DNA of 64,000 bases from positions 248,001 to 312,000 of the forward strand of contig NZ_BSTT01000003.1 in NCBI RefSeq assembly GCF_030269685.1. Direction: 5' to 3'. Of the stretch, positions 37,886 through 46,370 are shown one piece after another. A program made the translations under genes and the position numbers. The notes under the pieces are model-generated. The model saw only the letters and a list, made by a program, of their open reading frames with translations. It ran no database searches and was not told where the DNA came from. Numbering within the stretch: the first letter of the stretch is position 1; each line of letters begins with the position of its first letter. The DNA comes from Actinomycetospora sp. NBRC 106378 (lineage in GTDB: Bacteria > Actinomycetota > Actinomycetes > Mycobacteriales > Pseudonocardiaceae).

Positions 37886-39754
37886 GTGGAGAACGCCTGG
37901 ATGTTGATGATGTCGATGTCGCGCAGCGAGAAGCTGCCGAGATCGGTGCCCAAGGGCACGCTGGGGCGCATCTGGCGGTTCGCCGCGGCGCACCACCGGA
38001 TGCTGTACGCCTTCCTCGCGCTGACCACGGTCTCGGCCGTGATCGCCGTCGCGGTGCCGGTCCTGGCCGGGCGTGCGGTCGACGCGATCGTCAACCGCAC
38101 CGGGCTCTCGACCGTCGTGTGGGTCGCCGTCGCGATCGCGGGGCTGGCCGTGGTGGACGCCCTGTTCGGGCTCGCCGAGCGGTGGATGAGCTCGCGGATC
38201 GGCGAGGGCCTCATCTACGACCTGCGCCGCGCCGTCTTCGGCCACGTGCAGTCGATGCCGGTCGCGTTCTTCACCCGCACCCGTACCGGGTCGCTCGTCA
38301 GCCGGCTCAACAACGACGTCATCGGTGCCCAGCGGGCGTTCACCTCGACGCTCTCCGGGCTGGTCACCAACGTGATCCAGCTCGTGCTCACGGTCGCGGT
38401 GATGATCACCCTCGCCTGGCAGGTGACCCTGCTGGCGCTCGTGCTGCTGCCGATCTTCATCCTCCCCGCCCGGCGGATGGGCCGGACGATCGCGGCGCTG
38501 CAGCGCGAGTCGGCGAACCTCAACGCCGCGATGACCGGGCAGATGACCGAGCGGTTCTCCGCCGGCGGCGCCACGCTGGTCAAGCTCTTCGGGCGGCCGC
38601 GGGCCGAGGCCGAGGAGTTCGGCGACCGGGCGGACCGCGTGCGCCAGATCGGGGTGCGGACCGCGATGGCCAACCGCGTGTTCATGACGAGCCTGACGCT
38701 CGTCAGCGCCCTGGCCCAGGCGATGGTCTACGGCGTCGGTGGCTGGCTCGCCTTCACCGGGCGCATCGAGGCCGGCACCGTGGTCAGCCTCGCCCTGCTG
38801 CTCACCCGCCTCTACGGGCCGCTGACCCAGCTCGCGAACGCCCGCGTCGACGTCATGAGCGCTCTGGTCAGCTTCGAGCGGGTCTTCGAGGTGCTGGACC
38901 TGCAGCCGTCGCTGACCGAGCGGCCCGACCCGGTCCCGCTGCCCGCCACGCCCCTCGGCGTCCGGCTGCGCGACGTGCGCTTCACCTACCCCGACGCCTC
39001 GACCATCTCGCTCGCGAGCCTGGAGGAGGTCGCGACGCTCGAGCACACCGAGAACCACGAGGTCCTCCACGGCGTCGACCTCGAGGTGGCGCCGGGGCGG
39101 ATGCTGGCGCTCGTCGGACCGTCCGGGGCGGGGAAGTCGACGATCGCCTCCCTGGTACCGCGGCTCTACGACGTGGACTCGGGCGCGGTCGAGGTCGGGC
39201 GCCCCGGGGCGTGGACCGACATCCGGGACACCTCGTTCGCCGACCTGCGCGGTGCGATCGGCGTGGTCACCCAGGACGGCCACCTCTTCCACGACACGAT
39301 CGCCGGCAACCTGCGCTACGCCAAGCCGGAGGCCACCGACGCGGAGCTGGTCACCGCGCTGCGGCGGGCCCGGCTCGGCGACCTGCTGGCCGACCTGCCC
39401 GACGGGTTGGCGACCGTGGTCGGCGAGCGCGGCTACCGGCTCTCCGGCGGCGAGCGCCAGCGGCTGACCATCGCGCGGCTGCTGCTCGCGGCCCCGCGGG
39501 TGGTCATCCTCGACGAGGCGACCGCGCACCTGGACTCGGAGTCCGAGGTGGCCGTGCAGGAGGCCCTCACGGAGGCGTTGGTCGGGCGCACGGCGATCGT
39601 GATCGCCCACCGCCTCTCCACGATCCGCAGCGCCGACACCATCGCCGTCGTGGAGAACGGGCGGGTCGTCGAGCAGGGCCCGCACGAGGTCCTGCTCGCT
39701 CGCGCGGGCCGGTACGCGGACCTCCACCACACCCAGTTCGCCGGGGCCGCATGA
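37886..39754 (+). CDS. ABC exporter, fused membrane and ATPase domains
   Basis: A 622-residue type IV ABC exporter half-transporter: six membrane segments (about 45-330) then an ATPase domain with Walker A LVGPSGAGKSTIASLVP (about 412), LSGGERQRLTIARLLLA (about 520), Walker B VVILDEATAHLD and H-loop IVIAHRLSTI. The linker before the ATPase has an unusual insertion (TISLASLEEVATLEHTENHE) inside the A-loop region. GTG at 37886 follows GGTGGGGAGA. Works as homodimer; lipid or drug export is the family role, substrate unknown. Confidence 0.9.
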   Translation: MENAWMLMMSMSRSEKLPRSVPKGTLGRIWRFAAAHHRMLYAFLALTTVSAVIAVAVPVLAGRAVDAIVNRTGLSTVVWVAVAIAGLAVVDALFGLAERWMSSRIGEGLIYDLRRAVFGHVQSMPVAFFTRTRTGSLVSRLNNDVIGAQRAFTSTLSGLVTNVIQLVLTVAVMITLAWQVTLLALVLLPIFILPARRMGRTIAALQRESANLNAAMTGQMTERFSAGGATLVKLFGRPRAEAEEFGDRADRVRQIGVRTAMANRVFMTSLTLVSALAQAMVYGVGGWLAFTGRIEAGTVVSLALLLTRLYGPLTQLANARVDVMSALVSFERVFEVLDLQPSLTERPDPVPLPATPLGVRLRDVRFTYPDASTISLASLEEVATLEHTENHEVLHGVDLEVAPGRMLALVGPSGAGKSTIASLVPRLYDVDSGAVEVGRPGAWTDIRDTSFADLRGAIGVVTQDGHLFHDTIAGNLRYAKPEATDAELVTALRRARLGDLLADLPDGLATVVGERGYRLSGGERQRLTIARLLLAAPRVVILDEATAHLDSESEVAVQEALTEALVGRTAIVIAHRLSTIRSADTIAVVENGRVVEQGPHEVLLARAGRYADLHHTQFAGAA

Positions 39755-39814
39755 TCACCGAGGGTGATGTTGTCGGGGGTGCGTGATACGCCGGACACCA
39801 GCGGTCGAACCCCT

Positions 39815-39841
39815 GCACCGGTCGGTGCCCGCGTGTAGCGT
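39815..39841 (+). promoter_or_regulatory. egt operon promoter with palindrome
   Basis: GCACCG-GT-CGGTGC (39815-39828) is a perfect interrupted palindrome located 7 bp upstream of a TAGCGT -10-like hexamer (39836-39841), which in turn lies about 75 bp before the egtA ATG. The placement between -35 and -10 fits a repressor or activator site. Inference only. Confidence 0.4.
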
Positions 39842-39916
39842 CGTTCGCCGTGCCTCACGGGACTCGTGGGGCTCGACGTGATCCACCCCGTGAGCACCGA
39901 GGGGAGAGTGAGACCC

Positions 39917-41293
39917 ATGGCCGCCCCCGCGATCGAGCTCGATCCGGCCGCGCCGGTCCCGGACCGCGCCGCCGCTGCCGCGTACGTCGCCTCGGTCTGC
40001 TTCAAGCACGGGCCGCCGCGCCTGCTGGGAGCCGAACTGGAGTGGCTCGTCCGCTCCGCCTGGCGCCCCGCCGACCCGATCGACCCCGCCCAGCTGCTGC
40101 GGGTGCTCGGGCCCCACGCCCCGGGCACGCTGCGCACCTCCGTCCCCACCGTCACGGGCGCCCCGCCGTCGCCCCTGGTCCCCCCGGCTCCGTTGCCGCT
40201 CCCCGCGGGGAGCACCGTCACCGTCGAGCCCGGCGGCCAGGTCGAGATCGCCACGCCGCCCCTGGAGAGCCTGTCTGCGCTGGTCAGGGCGGTGCACACC
40301 GATGCCGCCGCCATCCGCGAGCGCCTGGCCACCGAGGGACTGACCCTCGTCGACCGCGCGGCCGACCCGCTGCGACCACCCCGTCGCATCCTCCGCGTGC
40401 CGCGCTACGCCGCCATGGAGGCCGCGTTCGACCGCGTCGGCCCCCACGGCCGCACGATGATGTCGTCCACCTCGGCGGTCCAGCTCTGCCTGGACGCGGG
40501 GGAGGGCGAGCAGGTCGCGGCGCGGTGGCGGGCGCTGCACGAGGTCGGTCCGACGCTGGTCGCGATGTTCGCGAACTCGCCCGCCGCGCACGGGCGGCGC
40601 ACCGGCTGGAAGTCCTCGCGGATGGCGGCGTGGCTCTCGCTCGACCCCGAGCGCACCCGCCCGCCGGAGCTGCTCGGGGAGGACCCGGCGGTCGAGTGGG
40701 CCGAGCGCGCCCTCGGCACGCAGCTGCTCTGCGTCCGCCGGCACGGCCACTGGAACGCCCCGCCGGCGGTGACGTTCGGTGACTGGATCGAGGGTCGGGG
40801 CGGGTTGGACATCGCCCCGACGTGGGACGACCTGGCCTACCACCTGACCACGCTCTTCCCGCCGGTCCGCCCGCACGGCCACGTCGAGGTCCGCTACGTC
40901 GACCAGCAGCCCGGCGGGGAGTGGGCGGCCCCGCTCGCCCTGCTCACCGGTCTGCTCGCCGACCCGGTGACCCTCGACCGGGCCCGGGAGGCGGTCGCCC
41001 CGGTGACGCGGCGGTGGGTCGCCGCCGCCCGCCACGGGCTCGACGACGCCGAGCTGGCGCGGGCCGCCGCCCGCCTGGTCGACCTCGCGCACGCGAGCCT
41101 GCGCCCCACCGACCCCGAGCTCGCCGACCTGCTCGCCGACGTCGCCGAGCGACGGACGCTGCGCGGCCGCTGCCCGGCCGACGACCCCACCGTCGAGCCC
41201 GGCGAGGGCGAGCTCGGACCCGCCGTCGAGAACCCGTACCCGTACCCGCGTGACCCGGACGAACCGGTCCTCCCCGGAGGCGATCGAGCATGA
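39917..41293 (+). CDS. egtA: Glutamate-cysteine ligase EgtA
   Basis: A 458-residue GCS2-type ligase making gamma-glutamylcysteine for ergothioneine. Seen: GPPRLLGAELEWLV near 30, VEPGGQVEIATPPLESL near 105 (substrate/Mg Glu residues) and SSTSAVQLCLDAG near 180. ATG at 39917 with GGGGAG upstream; a GTG at 39890 is an alternative. ATGA overlap with egtB. Confidence 0.92.
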   Translation: MAAPAIELDPAAPVPDRAAAAAYVASVCFKHGPPRLLGAELEWLVRSAWRPADPIDPAQLLRVLGPHAPGTLRTSVPTVTGAPPSPLVPPAPLPLPAGSTVTVEPGGQVEIATPPLESLSALVRAVHTDAAAIRERLATEGLTLVDRAADPLRPPRRILRVPRYAAMEAAFDRVGPHGRTMMSSTSAVQLCLDAGEGEQVAARWRALHEVGPTLVAMFANSPAAHGRRTGWKSSRMAAWLSLDPERTRPPELLGEDPAVEWAERALGTQLLCVRRHGHWNAPPAVTFGDWIEGRGGLDIAPTWDDLAYHLTTLFPPVRPHGHVEVRYVDQQPGGEWAAPLALLTGLLADPVTLDRAREAVAPVTRRWVAAARHGLDDAELARAAARLVDLAHASLRPTDPELADLLADVAERRTLRGRCPADDPTVEPGEGELGPAVENPYPYPRDPDEPVLPGGDRA

Positions 41294-42624
41294 CCCGCTA
41301 CCCCGACGACCTGCGCGCCCGCCTGGCCGAGGAGCTGGCCACGGCCCGCCGCCGCACCCAGGCGCTCACCGACGCCGTCGACGACGTCGAGCTGACGCGC
41401 CAGCACTCGCCGCTGATGTCCCCACTGCACTGGGACGTGGCGCACATCGCGAACATGGAGGACTTCTGGCTGGTCCGCCGGGCCACGCCGGGGGACGGTG
41501 TCACGCCGGGCGTCCGGGAGGACGTCGACCACCTCTACGACGCCTTCACCAATCCCCGGGCGGGGCGTCCGCAACTGCCGCTGCTCGACCCCGTCGAGGC
41601 GCGGGCCTACGGCGCCACCGTGCGCGAGCGCACCCTGGAGATCCTCGACGAGGCCGGATCCGACGGCCGCGCGTTGCTCGAGGACGGCTTCGTCTACGGC
41701 ATGATCGCCCAGCACGAGCAACAGCACGTGGAGACCATGCTCGCCACCCACCAGCTCCGGGTGGGCCCGAAGGCGCTCCACGCCCCGGCGCCGCCCGCTT
41801 CCGGCTTGGCGGACGAGCTGCGCGGCGCGGAGGTGTTCCATCCCGGCGGCCGCTTCACGATGGGCGTCGACGCGACCGGCGCCGACGTCTATGCGCTGGA
41901 CAACGAACGCCCGGCCCACCCGGTCGACGTCGAGCCCTTCTTCCTCGGCGCCGCGCCCGTGACCAACGGCGAGTACGTCCGGTTCCTCGACGACGGCGGC
42001 TACACGCGCCGCGAGCTGTGGTCCGACGCCGGCTGGGAGCAGATCACCGCCGACGGCTGGTCCGCGCCGATGACCTGGGAGAAGGTCGACGGGGCCTGGC
42101 ACCGGACGAGCTTCGGCGAGCGGCAGGCGATCGCCGACGTCGCCGACCAGCCGGTCCTGCACGTCTGCTTCCACGAGGCGGACGCGTACGCCCGGTGGGC
42201 CGGGAAGCGTCTGCCCACCGAGGTCGAGTGGGAGTACGCCGCCCGGTTCGACCCGGCGTCGGGCGAGACCCGGCGCTTCCCCTGGGGCGACGACGACCCG
42301 ACCCCCGAGCGCGCGAACCTCGACCAGCGCCATCTGCAGCCCGCACCCATCGGCGCCTACCCGCAGGGCGCCTCGCCGCTCGGGGTGCACCAGCTCGTCG
42401 GCGACGTCTGGGAGTGGCTGGACTCCGGCTTCGAGGGGTACCCCGGTTTCGCCCCGTTCCCGTACAAGGAGTACTCCGAGGTGTTCTTCGGCGGGGACTT
42501 CCGGATGCTGCGCGGCTCCTCCTTCGGGGTGGGCGCGATCAACGCGCGCACCACGTTCCGCAACTGGGACCTGCCGATCCGGCGCCAGATCTTCTCGGGC
42601 TTCCGCCTCGCCCGGAGGGCCTGA
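41290..42624 (+). CDS. egtB: Hercynine oxygenase/sulfoxide synthase EgtB
   Basis: A 444-residue non-heme iron enzyme joining gamma-glutamylcysteine to hercynine. N-terminal DinB-type bundle supplies the iron ligands: the His in SPLHWDVAHIANMEDFW (about 45-60) and the HxxxH of IAQHEQQHVETML (about 140). The C-terminal FGE/sulfatase-like domain runs to the end (LRGSSFGVGAINARTTFRNW, FSGFRLAR). Full length. Confidence 0.95.
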   Translation: MTRYPDDLRARLAEELATARRRTQALTDAVDDVELTRQHSPLMSPLHWDVAHIANMEDFWLVRRATPGDGVTPGVREDVDHLYDAFTNPRAGRPQLPLLDPVEARAYGATVRERTLEILDEAGSDGRALLEDGFVYGMIAQHEQQHVETMLATHQLRVGPKALHAPAPPASGLADELRGAEVFHPGGRFTMGVDATGADVYALDNERPAHPVDVEPFFLGAAPVTNGEYVRFLDDGGYTRRELWSDAGWEQITADGWSAPMTWEKVDGAWHRTSFGERQAIADVADQPVLHVCFHEADAYARWAGKRLPTEVEWEYAARFDPASGETRRFPWGDDDPTPERANLDQRHLQPAPIGAYPQGASPLGVHQLVGDVWEWLDSGFEGYPGFAPFPYKEYSEVFFGGDFRMLRGSSFGVGAINARTTFRNWDLPIRRQIFSGFRLARRA

Positions 42625-42629
42625 CCCGC

Positions 42630-43388
42630 ATGTGCCGACACCTGGGCCACGTGGGCCCGCGCCCGGTCACCCTCGCCTCGCGGGTGACCGAACCGCCGCA
42701 CTCGCTGCTCGTGCAGTCCTACGCCCCGGCCGACATGCGCGGTGGCGGCACCGTCAACGCGGACGGCTTCGGCGTCGGCTGGTACGGCGCGGACGCCGGC
42801 TCCGCGCACTCCTACCGGCAACCGGTGCCGATGTGGACCGACGCCTCGTTCCTCGACCTCGCCACCGCCGTGTCCTCGACCGCCTTCGTCGCGGCCGTGC
42901 GTTCGGCCACGGTCGGCATGCCGGTGTCGACCGGCGCGTGCGCGCCGTTCCGGGACGGCACGCGGATCTTCAGCCACAACGGCGTCGTCCGCGGCTGGCC
43001 GGGCTCCCTGCGGGACCTGGCGGCCGAGCTCGACCCGGAGACCCTGATGACCCTCGAGGCGCCCACCGACTCGGCGGTCCTGTGGGCGCTCGTCCGCCGT
43101 CGACTCGACGCCGGCAAGGACCCGGCCGACGCGGTCGCCGACGTCGTCACCCGCGCGCTCGCCGCAGCGCCCGGCTCGCGACTGAACCTGATGCTGCTGA
43201 CCGAGGGGCCCGACGGCAGGCCGACGCTCGTGGCCACCGCCGTGGACCACGCGCTGTCGTGGCGGTCCGACGCCACCGGCGTGACCGTCGCCTCCGAGCC
43301 CCTCGACGACCACGACTGGACGCCCGTCGACGACCTGCGCCTGCTCGTGGTGCGGGACCTCGCCACCGTCGAGGTCACCGCCCTGTAG
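42630..43388 (+). CDS. egtC: Gamma-glutamyl-hercynylcysteine sulfoxide amidohydrolase EgtC
   Basis: A 252-residue class II glutamine amidotransferase-fold hydrolase. The nucleophile is Cys2 in MCRHLGHVG; NADGFGVGWYG and RIFSHNGVVRGWPG are the Ntn-fold substrate motifs. Removes glutamate from the EgtB product. Starts 5 bp after egtB. Confidence 0.94.
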   Translation: MCRHLGHVGPRPVTLASRVTEPPHSLLVQSYAPADMRGGGTVNADGFGVGWYGADAGSAHSYRQPVPMWTDASFLDLATAVSSTAFVAAVRSATVGMPVSTGACAPFRDGTRIFSHNGVVRGWPGSLRDLAAELDPETLMTLEAPTDSAVLWALVRRRLDAGKDPADAVADVVTRALAAAPGSRLNLMLLTEGPDGRPTLVATAVDHALSWRSDATGVTVASEPLDDHDWTPVDDLRLLVVRDLATVEVTAL

Positions 43389-43402
43389 CGACCCGCACTC
43401 CT

Positions 43403-43474
43403 CGCCCCTGACCCTCCTTCCCCGTCGCTTCGCTCGCCCCTGACCCTCCTTCCCCGTCGCTTCGCTCGCCCCTG
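43403..43474 (+). repeat. 32-bp tandem repeat between egtC and egtD
   Basis: A 32-bp unit starting CGCCCCTGACCCTCCTTCCC occurs at 43403 and 43435 without change and is started a third time at 43467. It fills much of the 157-bp egtC-egtD spacer, otherwise empty. Confidence 0.75.
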
Positions 43475-43545
43475 CTTCCCGACGCCGTGAACCAGGCCCT
43501 CCCCGCCCGGAGTGGGCCGCGACCGATCGGACGTGAACCTCCGCC

Positions 43546-44529
43546 GTGACCCCCCATGGCACTCTCCCCACCGTCGACGTCCACCTCACCGAGGCGGACG
43601 CCGACGCCGCGCTGCGCGCCGACGCGCTGCGCGGTCTGACCTCGACGCCGAAGGTCCTGCGCCCGCAGTGGCTCTACGACGCCCGCGGGTCCGAGCTGTT
43701 CGAGCAGATCACCGCGCAGCCCGAGTACTACCCCTTCGTCGCCGAGCGCGAGGCCCTCGCGGCCCACGCCGACGAGATCGCCCGGACGGCCGCGGCCGAC
43801 ACGTTCGTCGAGCTCGGGTCGGGTTCGTCGACGAAGAGCACCCTGCTCCTCGACGCCATGTCGCGGACCGGGCTCCTGCGTCACTACGTCCCGGTCGACG
43901 TGTCCGCGGCGGCCCTCGAGGAGGCCGTCCCGGGCCTGGTCGCGGGCTACCCCGACCTCGACGTGCACGGGGTCGTCGGCGACTTCATCGCGGACCTGCG
44001 CAGCATCCCCGCGGTCGGACGCCGCCTCGTGGTGCTGCTCGGCGGCACCATCGGCAACTTCGAGCCCGAGGACCGCCGCGCCTTCCTCACCGCGCTCTCC
44101 GACACGCTCACCTCCGGCGAGCACTTCCTCGTGGGCACGGACCTGATCAAGGACGAGGAGACGCTGGTCGCCGCGTACGACGACCGCGCGGGCGTCACCG
44201 CCGCCTTCGAGCTCAACGCACTCACCGTGCTCAACCGGGTGCTGGGCGCCGACTTCGACGTCGACGGGTTCTCCTACGTCGCGGCCTGGGTGCCGCAGTC
44301 GAGCCGGATCGAGATGCGGGTGAAGGCCCGCCGCCCGATGACGGTCCACGTCCCGGCCCTCGACCTCACCGTCGAGTTCGCCGAGGGCGAGGAGATGCGC
44401 ACCGAGATCTCCACCAAGTTCACCCGCCAGGGCATCGCCGCGGAGCTCGACGCCGCCGGCTTCGACGCGGTCGGGTGGCTGCCCGACCCCGGCGAGCGGT
44501 TCGGGCTGACCCTGGCACGCCGCCGGTAG
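43546..44529 (+). CDS. egtD: L-histidine N-alpha-methyltransferase EgtD
   Basis: A 327-residue SAM-dependent enzyme that trimethylates histidine to hercynine. PQWLYDARGSELFEQIT near 42 and PEYYPFVAERE near 60 are family hallmarks; the SAM loop is FVELGSGSSTKS near 88 and the LLGGTIGNFEPEDR segment near 165. GTG at 43546. Confidence 0.95.
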   Translation: MTPHGTLPTVDVHLTEADADAALRADALRGLTSTPKVLRPQWLYDARGSELFEQITAQPEYYPFVAEREALAAHADEIARTAAADTFVELGSGSSTKSTLLLDAMSRTGLLRHYVPVDVSAAALEEAVPGLVAGYPDLDVHGVVGDFIADLRSIPAVGRRLVVLLGGTIGNFEPEDRRAFLTALSDTLTSGEHFLVGTDLIKDEETLVAAYDDRAGVTAAFELNALTVLNRVLGADFDVDGFSYVAAWVPQSSRIEMRVKARRPMTVHVPALDLTVEFAEGEEMRTEISTKFTRQGIAAELDAAGFDAVGWLPDPGERFGLTLARRR

Positions 44530-45050
44530 TGGACTGGAACGACCGCTTCGCCGCCTCGACGGTCGGGCGCCCCGGTCCGCCGTCGGTCCTCGTCGGGCGC
44601 GAGGACCTGGTCCCGACGAGCGGTCGCGCACTCGACGTGGCCTGCGGACGCGGCACGGTCGCGGTGTGGCTCGCCGCCCGCGGCCTCGCCGTCGACGCGG
44701 TCGACGCGGCTCCGGCCGGGCTCGCGCTCGGCCGCGAGCTCGCCGGGGCCGAGGGCGTGTCGGTCCGCTGGATCGAGGCCGATCTCGACGACGGCCTGCC
44801 GGTCACGGTCTCCGGGAGGTACGACGTCCTGGTCTGCCAGCGCTTCCGCGACCCGCTGCTCTACCCGACGTTCGCGGGACTGCTGACGCCGGGCGGGTTG
44901 TTGGTCATGACGGTGCTGTCGACGGTCGGCGACACCGGTGGTCGCTTCCGCGCCGCCCCGGGCGAACTGCGGGCGGCGTTCGACCACCTCGACGTGCTGG
45001 TCGACGAGGAGGCGGACGGTGAGGCCCACCTCGTGGCGCGGCTCCGGTGA
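44529..45050 (+). CDS. Class I SAM-dependent methyltransferase
   Basis: A 173-residue small methyltransferase: SAM motif I ALDVACGRGTVAVWLAARG (about 35), acidic motif II AVDAAPAGL, and the post-III LLTPGGLLVMTVL segment. GTG start overlaps the egtD TAG (TAGTG). Substrate unknown; the overlap makes it a candidate for a role in, or modification of, ergothioneine-pathway molecules, but UbiE/TehB-type proteins of this size are common. Confidence 0.8.
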   Translation: MDWNDRFAASTVGRPGPPSVLVGREDLVPTSGRALDVACGRGTVAVWLAARGLAVDAVDAAPAGLALGRELAGAEGVSVRWIEADLDDGLPVTVSGRYDVLVCQRFRDPLLYPTFAGLLTPGGLLVMTVLSTVGDTGGRFRAAPGELRAAFDHLDVLVDEEADGEAHLVARLR

Positions 45051-45975
45051 CCTGACCTGGCTGGTCGCGCTCGGCGCGGCGCTGTGGGGCACGGACGCCC
45101 TGCTCCGTGCGCCCCTCGCCGGCGCCCTGCCCGCGGCGAGCATCGTGCTCTGGGAGCACCTCATCATCGTGGTGGTGCTCGCGCCGTGGCTGCCGCGGGC
45201 GTGGCGGGCGTTCCGGCGCATGCCGGCGCCGTCCCGGGTCGCGATGGGGGTGATCGGCGCGGGCTCGTCGGCGCTGGCCACCGTGCTCTTCACCGAGGCC
45301 CTGACCCTGGGCGACCCGATCACGCCCCTGGTCCTGCAGAAGATCCAGCCCCTCGTCGCCGCGCTCGGGGCCGCCTGGCTGCTGGGGGAGCGGCTGCACC
45401 GCGGCTACTGGGCCTACGCCGTGCCCGCCCTGGTCGGGGCGTGGTTGCTGGCCTTCGCCGATCCGTTCGACGTCCACGTGCAGGCCGTGGTCGCCGCCGC
45501 GCTCGCGGCCGGCGCGGCCGTCCTGTGGGCGGCGGGCACGGTCCTGGGCCGGTACGTGGGCGCGGGGTCGGACGCCACGCCGTGGGAGATCACCGTGCTG
45601 CGCTTCGCGATCGGACTCCCGGCCGCGCTGGTGGTGCTGCTCGTGGACGCCGGCCCGCTCGCGGTGACGGTCGGTCAGCTCCCACCGCTGGTCGCCCTCG
45701 CGCTGGTTCCGGGTCTGCTCGGGCTCGCCCTGTACTACCCCGGGCTGCGCCGCACACCCGCGGCGCGGGCGACGCTCGCCGAGCTGGCCTTCCCCCTCAC
45801 CGCCACCGTCCTCGGGGTCACGCTGCTCGGTGGCACGCTCACCGCGACCCAGGTGGTGGGCCTCGTCGTCGTCGCGGTGTCGGTGACGGCGCTGGGCCTG
45901 CGGGAACGGTCCCGACGACCGGTGGTGGCGGCCGGGGATGCTCCCGGGGAGACGGTCAGCTCGCGCGGCAGATGA
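45019..45975 (+). CDS. EamA/DMT-family transporter
   Basis: A 318-residue ten-helix EamA permease with two internal repeats (first WLVALGAALWGTDALLRAPL). GTG at 45019 has AGGAGG 5 nt upstream, lying inside the 3' end of the methyltransferase gene (32-bp overlap). DMT proteins export small metabolites; its place at the end of the egt cluster suggests export of a related compound, unproven. Its 3' end overlaps the opposing lipoprotein gene by 20 bp. Confidence 0.85.
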   Translation: MRPTSWRGSGDLTWLVALGAALWGTDALLRAPLAGALPAASIVLWEHLIIVVVLAPWLPRAWRAFRRMPAPSRVAMGVIGAGSSALATVLFTEALTLGDPITPLVLQKIQPLVAALGAAWLLGERLHRGYWAYAVPALVGAWLLAFADPFDVHVQAVVAAALAAGAAVLWAAGTVLGRYVGAGSDATPWEITVLRFAIGLPAALVVLLVDAGPLAVTVGQLPPLVALALVPGLLGLALYYPGLRRTPAARATLAELAFPLTATVLGVTLLGGTLTATQVVGLVVVAVSVTALGLRERSRRPVVAAGDAPGETVSSRGR

Positions 45976-46345
45976 CGTCCTGGCCGGGCACGGAGATCGT
46001 CTGGGACGCCACGGTCTGCCCGTCGACGCTGATCCGGCACGAGAGCCGGGATCCGGGCGGGACACCGACGGCCCCCGCCTGGAGCTTCGGCGCCGGCGGG
46101 TAGGGCGTCGTGAGCGTGAGCTCGTAGGGCACGCCGGAGAAGTTGGTCTCCGCCGTGCTCCCCAGCTCGCCCACGGTCACGTACCGACCGAAGACGTTCC
46201 CGCCCGCGGTGCCGGTGACCGAGAACTGGACGGTGTACTGCCGCGCGGGCGGCGGCGGCTCCGACGAGCATGCGCCCGCGCCGACCAGCACCACCGACGC
46301 TCCGAGCAGCGTTGCCGCCACCCGGCTCCACCTCGTGCCTGCCAT
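45956..46345 (-). CDS. MmpS-like lipoprotein
   Basis: A 129-residue secreted lipoprotein: signal peptide with lipobox LVGAGAC (Cys about 27), then a small beta-rich domain (YTVQFSVTGTAGGNVF, TNFSGVPYELTLTTPY, SCRISVDGQTVASQTISVPG) resembling MmpS accessory proteins. ATG at 46345 with GAGGAGG. No MmpL transporter is beside it. Convergent, overlapping the EamA gene. Confidence 0.75.
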   Translation of the reverse strand: MAGTRWSRVAATLLGASVVLVGAGACSSEPPPPARQYTVQFSVTGTAGGNVFGRYVTVGELGSTAETNFSGVPYELTLTTPYPPAPKLQAGAVGVPPGSRLSCRISVDGQTVASQTISVPGQDVICRAS

Positions 46346-46370
46346 GATCCTCCTCGGTGAGGGCGGCAGC

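Noticed and set aside
43403-43474. Possible CRISPR array
   Set aside because: Units are directly abutting with no unique spacers and there are no cas genes; it is a plain tandem repeat.
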